The notes beneath the pieces are model-generated. The model was not told the origin of the DNA, did not search any database, and saw only the letters and a list, made by a program, of their open reading frames with translations. Shown here piece after piece: positions 58,587-64,000 of a DNA stretch of 64,000 nucleotides. This DNA comes from Helianthus annuus. Its lineage: Eukaryota; Streptophyta; Magnoliopsida; Asterales; Asteraceae. Position numbers and translations under genes: made by a program. The stretch is from contig NC_035433.2 in the NCBI RefSeq assembly GCF_002127325.2, forward strand, positions 124,650,088-124,714,087. Direction: 5' to 3'. The first letter of the stretch is position 1. Every line of letters starts with the position of its first letter.

Positions 58587-58640
58587 GCCCAGGCGGGCCG
58601 CGTAGGTTCCTTCTGACTCTTACGCGGGCCGCTAGGCCCT
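58587..58640 (+). promoter_or_regulatory. GGGCCGCG inverted motif pair upstream of the LTR TATA box
   Basis: GGCGGGCCGCGTAGG and TTACGCGGGCCGC face each other about 190-240 bp upstream of the TATA box. The same words at similar distance occur in other gypsy-A copies (52829-52862) and in the gypsy-B LTR. Function is unknown. Confidence 0.5.
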
Positions 58641-59637
58641 CCCAGATATGCAGAAACCAGTTTTAACAGCTGTTATACACTCAAAACCCATTTGCACATG
58701 GTATTTTTCAAACCATGGGCTTAAACTAGGGGCTCCAATGGTTTTGCAAAACAATGGGCCCATGTGTACGGCCTAGATCGAAGCACGTTTCTTGACGAAC
58801 GATCTTAGCGGTTGTGCCATGCCTATATAAACCCCTTGCTCTCATTTTCATAAACCCACTTGATTTCTGAGATTTTCTCTAAGTTGAAATGTAAAACACT
58901 TCATACCTGAGAAATACTTGGAAAATCAATCTTGCGGGGACCTTCTGTAAGTATTCTTTCGTTCTTTACCTTCGTTTTAGCGTTAAAGTCAAACTGCGTT
59001 TGACTTTCTGCATTGACCAGTTTATGGTCAATGCGAAGTTCGTTTGAACTTCATAACGTGAGCGTAATCACGATGGTTATAGTCCCTAGTGACTATACCT
59101 ACTGATTACCACGTTATCTAGGCTCAGTGACGAGTCGTAGTTTCGGCCAAAATGCGTATTCTTGCGTATTTTGTAACCAAACTACTTTTTAGTGTCAAGA
59201 CCCTTTGTCTTGATACCAAACCTGTTTTTAAACCTCGTTAAACATGTTTCAACATGTTTAGCTCGTCACTTTTAGATTTGTGCTTGTCTAGGGTCGTAAA
59301 GGTAAGCGATCTAAACAATCGCTTATGCTTTCGAACCCGACCCATTTGGTCGATCATTAGGATCCGACCAAAATACTTTAGGTGACCATAGTGTATAGGG
59401 AATAACCTTTCAAGGTTATACCTTATGGTAACGTCGTTTAATTAGTTGTATGATAAGTAGTTCTTATGCCTCAGGAAAATTACCAAAATGCCCTTTTCGC
59501 GCCAAATCATTTTAAGCCTATGTAATGTAATTTTTGACACCTAAACTGATTTGGCAACAATATTAAACATGTTAAGGCATATCTTACTTGTCATAGGGCT
59601 AGTTAGGCGGTCCGAACGCGTTTTACGCGAACGACAC

Positions 59638-59849
59638 GTTAAAGTAGGGGGGATAGTGCACGGTCCTCCCAACCGCCGGAGTAATCCCACTCCGGGAGCC
59701 GCTACCCGAACAAGCTAGCTCCGCGGTGAATTCCCCCTGTCGAGTTCTTATCCTGGGCGACATATGCCACTCCCAAGACTCGAACCCGGTACCTCTGGGA
59801 AGAGGTGGGTGTCGGTGGCCAACTGGGCTACCCCAGTTGGTTAAAGTAG
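59638..59849 (-). mobile_element. tRNA-derived SINE with 10-bp target duplication
   Basis: A 192-bp insert (59648-59839) is flanked by exact GTTAAAGTAG copies at 59638-59647 and 59840-59849. On the minus strand it begins with a Pol III A box (GGTAGCCCAGTTGGCC context) and about 50 bp later a B box (GGGTTCGAGTCTTGG). It ends in a C-run rather than poly(A). The homologous gypsy-A LTR near 51795-51810 carries the empty target site. The tRNA of origin cannot be named from this. Confidence 0.9.
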
Positions 59850-60230
59850 CATAAGCTACCTAAACGGGTCGTAACGGGTCAAAAGCACTTAGGATAGGTT
59901 TCGTTTTAGTATGTAGGTTTTGTTAAACCATATTACATAAGTTCCCACACTTATTTGGTTTACAAACCCTCGTACTACCCGATCCTCCGATAGGTCCGTT
60001 TATTAATGTAGATACCTATATTAGGTGCCGTTTGAATCCGTGATCTTCTAGCTTGCGTGGTGGATATCTATAGTCCATTGAGCAATCTAAAGTGAGTACA
60101 TAGTCCCCTCTTTTACTGTTTTCCAAACGTTTTGGGGTGAAACACATGTTCCTACTTGTTACTTTCGTGCTTTCTATGTTTTTCACATCATATACATGTG
60201 TTCATTAGTACACTTATAGTACATGATTTC

Positions 60231-60440
60231 ATTACATTGTTTTGCTATGTATGTTAACTTAGCATGCTAGCACATTGATTTACATTACATTGTTTTGCTA
60301 CATATGTTTACTTGGCATATTAGCACATTGTTTTACATTACATTTACTGGTATGTATGTTAACTGAGCATGCTAGCACATTGATTTACATGACTTTTCTG
60401 CTTTGTATGTTAACTTAGCATACTTAGTACATTGTTTTCA
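60231..60440 (+). repeat. 53-bp tandem repeat inside the solo LTR
   Basis: Four diverged copies of a unit containing GTATGTTAACTTAGCATGCTAG start at about 60231, 60284, 60337 and 60389, in the region downstream of the LTR promoter. Confidence 0.8.
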
Positions 60441-62017
60441 TATAACATGTTTACATTTGGTATAACATTTGGTTTGTACAAACGGGACTTATATACATTC
60501 ATTAACATTAGCTACGCCGCTCGGTAGTAAGTAATGGTACCATAGGACTTGACAAATCCCGTTCCTGACATCCTAGGTTTGTTTGGGTGTAAGGAATGAC
60601 TGAATCCGATAACATTTCTTTTGATAACCTTGACTTAGGGTTATCCTTCTGTCTCCAGGCTTGAATGTATGCGTTAACTTACCACATAAATGTTTGTATC
60701 ATCAAAACATGCATTTACTGTGCAAAACATAACTTTTTGATATATTCAAAATACTTTGTTTTGTACATTTTTACATTTGGTCTAAGTATACACACTTTAC
60801 TTACCATACATAACATTTGTTACACATTACATGACTACATTTTGGACTTTTAAACATTCGACATTGGTTTATACAAGAACATTTGATGGTTGGTTTAAAC
60901 ATGAACTTTATACATCGGTGGTTTGTTTAAAGTGATTGAAGTAATGATACATGTGTAACATTATACAAGCATGGTGGATACGCCGCTGGTACTTCCTGTA
61001 TATAAGTGCATGTGTGATACTACATATTGTAGCGTTATTTGAATCATTTCAATTTGGACTTATACATTGTACACAAATAACATATTTTTCACAAGACGTT
61101 GTTTTACAAAACAATTTGTTTTATACAACTTATTTTACTTGGTTATTCTTTTAACCATACATTATTCTTTTATTTACACATATCATCTGATTTATTATCG
61201 CTTTTCAAATGTTTTATAAAAGCAAACACTTAAACTAGATCCACGACAAGTTTTCATTAAACATTTTTTTTTAAACCTAAGTCATGAATCCTATTTTCAT
61301 AAAACCTATGTTACTCACAGGCATTTTTAGGCTGACGTACCTATTTTCACATGTGTTTCAGGAGCTAATGCATAGGATGTTCGTGTCACTCTAGGGTGGA
61401 CTTGGGCCTTAGTGACATAAAATGAAGATAGACTTAGTTTAATTACGTTGTGTACTCTTTGGTTCTTGTTTTGAAACAATGTATTCCACCTTTGGTTGTT
61501 GAATAAAATGAAATTTTAATTACCATGGTTGTGGAACAATAATTCTGTTACAACACTCCCCGACGTTTCCGCCACGATTTAATGTTTTACGTGGTCGGGG
61601 TGTGACATAAAAGAGTTGAAAGAAAGTTGGAAAACCATCTTTCAATCCTTTCTTTGGTGAAAATGTTTAGATCTACTAGAGATCTTTGTTTGTTTATGTG
61701 GAAAACGGTTAGATCTAATTTGTTCTTGGTGGATTGAGGTCAAAACATGAAGTTCTTCAAGAACACCATGATGACATCATCCTAGAACACTTGAATCTTG
61801 ATGATTTCACGGTTAAAAGTTAAGATTTAAAAGATAGAAAGGTGTAGGAGTGCGTGTAGCTCAAGAAAGTACAAGATTTAGGACAAGATCTTACCGGAAT
61901 CGCGAGAAATCTGAGAAAAGGTGGAGAGCACGAGCTGGTCGGTCAGAGGGTTTCCAAAAGTGGAAAGGATGACAATGACAGGGGTATTTATAGGCTTCCA
62001 AATGAGGAAAGTGCTGG

Positions 62018-62107
62018 CCGATCGGCCAGGCAGCTCGATCGGACAGTAGTCCGATTGGCTGGCTGTTCGATCAGCTGGTAGCCTGATCGATCAGCTGTCT
62101 GATTCGA
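62018..62107. repeat. 16-bp palindromic array, promoter-proximal cluster
   Basis: Units start at 62022, 62039, 62055, 62071 and 62087 (spacings 17, 16, 16, 16). The unit at 62039-62054 is a perfect inverted repeat, TCGGACAGTAGTCCGA. On the minus strand the cluster lies about 30-120 bp upstream of the TATA box at 61985-61992. Confidence 0.85.
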
Positions 62108-62668
62108 GTGTTCGGTGCGATGATTTTTGATATTTCGATTTCGATTGTGAGTGATGCGAATACGACAGAGTTTCCTATTCAAATTACTTCTTAATCCCAA
62201 CTATTCATATCGGGCACTATCCTTTCTCCACTAATTATCATGGTTCGATTTCGGTTGAGTTTCGATTGCGATTCGATTGATTACCACATATAACATAAAT
62301 AAACACGCACAAGTAACACATAAGGCACAAACATACGTATACAGTAACCCAAAATTCGTATATTCGAGTTTGCGAGCGCGATGATGATTAGATTAGTTCG
62401 ATTTTCGTTTAATTAACTTTATCACATTGTTACTTCCTATTATTCATAGTCGTAAAGCGGTTCGTAGTGATAAATAAGTCGATTACTTCAATTGTAATTA
62501 ATTACTCCACATAATACAACTAACGTAAAACCATAAAATAGACTAATTACAGTCAAAGAAGTCAAACAGGGATTGAGTAAGGAGAGACAGATTGCAATTA
62601 GCGATCTTTTCCTCCTTTGACTTCAATCTTGACTTTGATTTTGACTTTCGAAACATTGGGGTGTTACA

Positions 62669-62680
62669 CCCTCCCCTTGT
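62669..62680 (-). other. Gypsy-C polypurine tract
   Basis: The minus strand reads ACAAGGGGAGGG immediately before the LTR start TGTAACACC. Just upstream is TTTCGGGACGAAATTCCC, a motif repeated near the PPT of all three gypsy elements here. Confidence 0.85.
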
Positions 62681-62701
62681 TTAGGGAATTTCGTCCCGAA
62701 A

Positions 62702-64000
62702 TTAGGTCGAAGCCATATCTAACAATAGCGGGTACTTCGCCTTCATATCGCTTTCGAGTTCCCAAGTGAACTCTGCGCCTCGTTTGCCTTCCCATCGGAC
62801 TTTCACAATAGGAATGCGCGAGCGTCTGAGCTGCTTGGTTTGGCGATCCATGATTTCAACAGGCTTTTCCACGAAGTGCAGTGTTTCGTTTATTTGGAGG
62901 TCATCGAGCGGTACAATTAAATCATGCTCAGCCAGGCACTTTCGGAGGTTTGACACATGGAAAGTCGGGTGGACGTTACTAAGTTCCTCCGGTAGTTCGA
63001 GTCTGTAGGTGACTTTTCTGATCCTTTCCAGAATCTTAAAAGGTCCAACATATCGAGGCGCTAGTTTCCCTTTCTTGTCGAATCTGACCACACCCTTCCA
63101 AGGTGATACCTTTAGGAGTACGTAGTCGCCAACGTCAAATTCAAGGGGCTTGCGTCGTCTATCGGCATAACTTTTCTGTCTACTCCAAGCTTTCAACAAG
63201 CTGTCTCGAATTTAGAGGACTTTGTCAGTCATTTCTTGCAATAGCTCAGGACCGGTTAATTACGAGTGACCGGTCTCATGCCACACAATAGGTGATCGAC
63301 ATCTTCTTCCATATAAAGCCTCGAATGGTGCCATTTGGATGCTGGTATGATAACTGTTGTTATACGAGAATTCGACTAATGGCAGGTGTTTGTCCTAATT
63401 ACCACCAAAGTCTATGACACACGAACGGAGCATATCTTCAAGAGTACGAATCGTTCTCTCAGTCTGACCGTCGGTTTGAGGATGGAATGCGGTACTTAGG
63501 TTAAGCGTAGTACCAAGAGCAGCTTGAAACGTTTCCCACAATCGCGAGGTAAACCGAGCATCACGGTTAGAGATGATGTCACGAGGCATCCCATGATTAC
63601 AAATGATCTCGTCGGTGTAGATTCAGGCTAATCGTTCCACCTTGTAGTCTTCTCGTATTGGCAGAAAGTGGGCTGATTTGGTTAAACGATCAACAACAAC
63701 CCAAATGCTGTCGTGACCTGATGACGTGTGCGGAAGCTTTGTTATGAAGTCCATATCTATACTCTCCCATTTCCACATAGGGATTGGGGGTTGCTCGAGT
63801 AAGCCAGTGGGCCTTTGATGTTCAGCCTTGACCCTTGCACAAGTCAGGCACTTCCCAACGAAGAGAGAGCGATATCCCTTTTCATTCCCGGCCACCAGTA
63901 CTTGTAACGAAGATCCTGGTACATTTTATCGGCACCTGGATGAATAGAATACCTGGATTTGTGGGCTTCGTCCATCAAAATCTTTCGCAATTCAGTCCGC
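62702..64000 (-). pseudogene. Gypsy-C pol: integrase and chromodomain (continues beyond the window)
   Basis: From 63895 to 62702 one frame holds the integrase and chromodomain, interrupted by four stops, at 63623-63625 (TGA), 63395-63397 (TAG), 63260-63262 (TAA) and 63212-63214 (TAA). Features seen are zinc-binding CLTCARVK, catalytic [18 protein letters not shown] (usual SDRD changed to SNRD) and [24 protein letters not shown] and the chromodomain-like [16 protein letters not shown] follow. Near 63885 the frame shifts, and the part toward 64000 is more integrase N-terminus. Aligned to gypsy-B in this window, three of the stops face Gln, Gln and Trp. Inactive. Confidence 0.9.

Larger units (their letters stand above)
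57740..61612 (+). mobile_element. Solo LTR of the gypsy-A family with TAAAA target duplication
   Basis: The LTR proper is 57745-61607 (3863 bp), from TGTGACATCTGTG to CGGGGTGTGACA, flanked by TAAAA at 57740-57744 and 61608-61612. No PBS, polypurine tract or coding region is attached, so it is the product of LTR-LTR recombination. It is homologous to the gypsy-A LTR pieces. A TATA box (TATATAAAC) lies at 58824-58830, with a probable splice donor (TCTGTAAGT) near 58947. Confidence 0.92.
56006..62668 (-). repeat. Gypsy-C 3' LTR, interrupted by a solo LTR
   Basis: On the minus strand it starts TGTAACACCCCAATG at 62668 after a polypurine tract, and ends GGGGTGTGACA at 56006. Removing the insert 57745-61607 and one TAAAA leaves about 2.8 kb. 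The TATA box (TATAAATA) is at 61985-61992. Multiple clusters of a 16-bp self-complementary motif lie just upstream and several hundred bases downstream of it. The 179-codon ORF at 56683-57222 is a product of these repeats, not a gene. Confidence 0.85.

Noticed and set aside
59648..59839. A tRNA gene
   Set aside because: A and B boxes are present but no cloverleaf follows; target duplications and the empty site show a SINE.

Overview
The window is plant nuclear DNA: AT-rich, intron-containing and dominated by nested retrotransposons. The repeat families, the dirigent genes and the copia/gypsy types resemble what I know from Asteraceae (sunflower/lettuce group); this family-level placement is inference. 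I see no bacterial or organellar genes. Only two loci look like intact host genes: two intronless dirigent-protein genes on the minus strand (12238-12816 and 16811-17389), about 77% identical by my count. Nearly everything else is a mobile element, a relic of one, or simple repeat.

Layout. 1-4124: a young non-autonomous Athila/Tat-type LTR element on the minus strand (left LTR cut by the window edge), 7 bp from a perfect 173-bp inverted repeat (4132-4488). 4489-11587: AT-rich DNA with degenerate tandem repeats, Helitron-like ends and GC-rich MITE-like blocks. 11600-11828: a short retroposon with a 12-bp target duplication. 12238-17389: the dirigent pair, separated by Helitron-like and foldback MITE repeats. 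17960-19895: a Harbinger-like element carrying a broken Myb/NAM-associated gene. 20544-22173: a Mutator-like element with a perfect 9-bp target duplication that appears to carry the first coding exon of a plant G-protein beta gene. 24193-36983: an L1-type LINE split by a 7.2-kb LTR element (28905-36114) that encodes only gag-like protein.

38757-55740 is a minus-strand copia element. It is split by gypsy-A (minus, pol-less), which is itself split by gypsy-B (plus, 5'-truncated). 56006 to the end is the 3' LTR and pol of gypsy-C (minus). Its LTR was invaded by a 3.86-kb solo LTR of the gypsy-A family, and that solo LTR in turn holds a tRNA-derived SINE.

The most unusual signals are two periodic CG-containing motif arrays in unrelated retroelements. 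Gypsy-C has a 16-bp self-complementary unit (TCGGACAGTAGTCCGA-like) in several clusters around its TATA box. The gag-only element has a roughly 24-bp unit headed by GGNYCGCTYA in the U3 region and again in 13 copies in the leader. Both arrays lie just upstream of the TATA box and again downstream of it. Nothing was computed by search; all similarities are from reading the sequence and from recalled family features.
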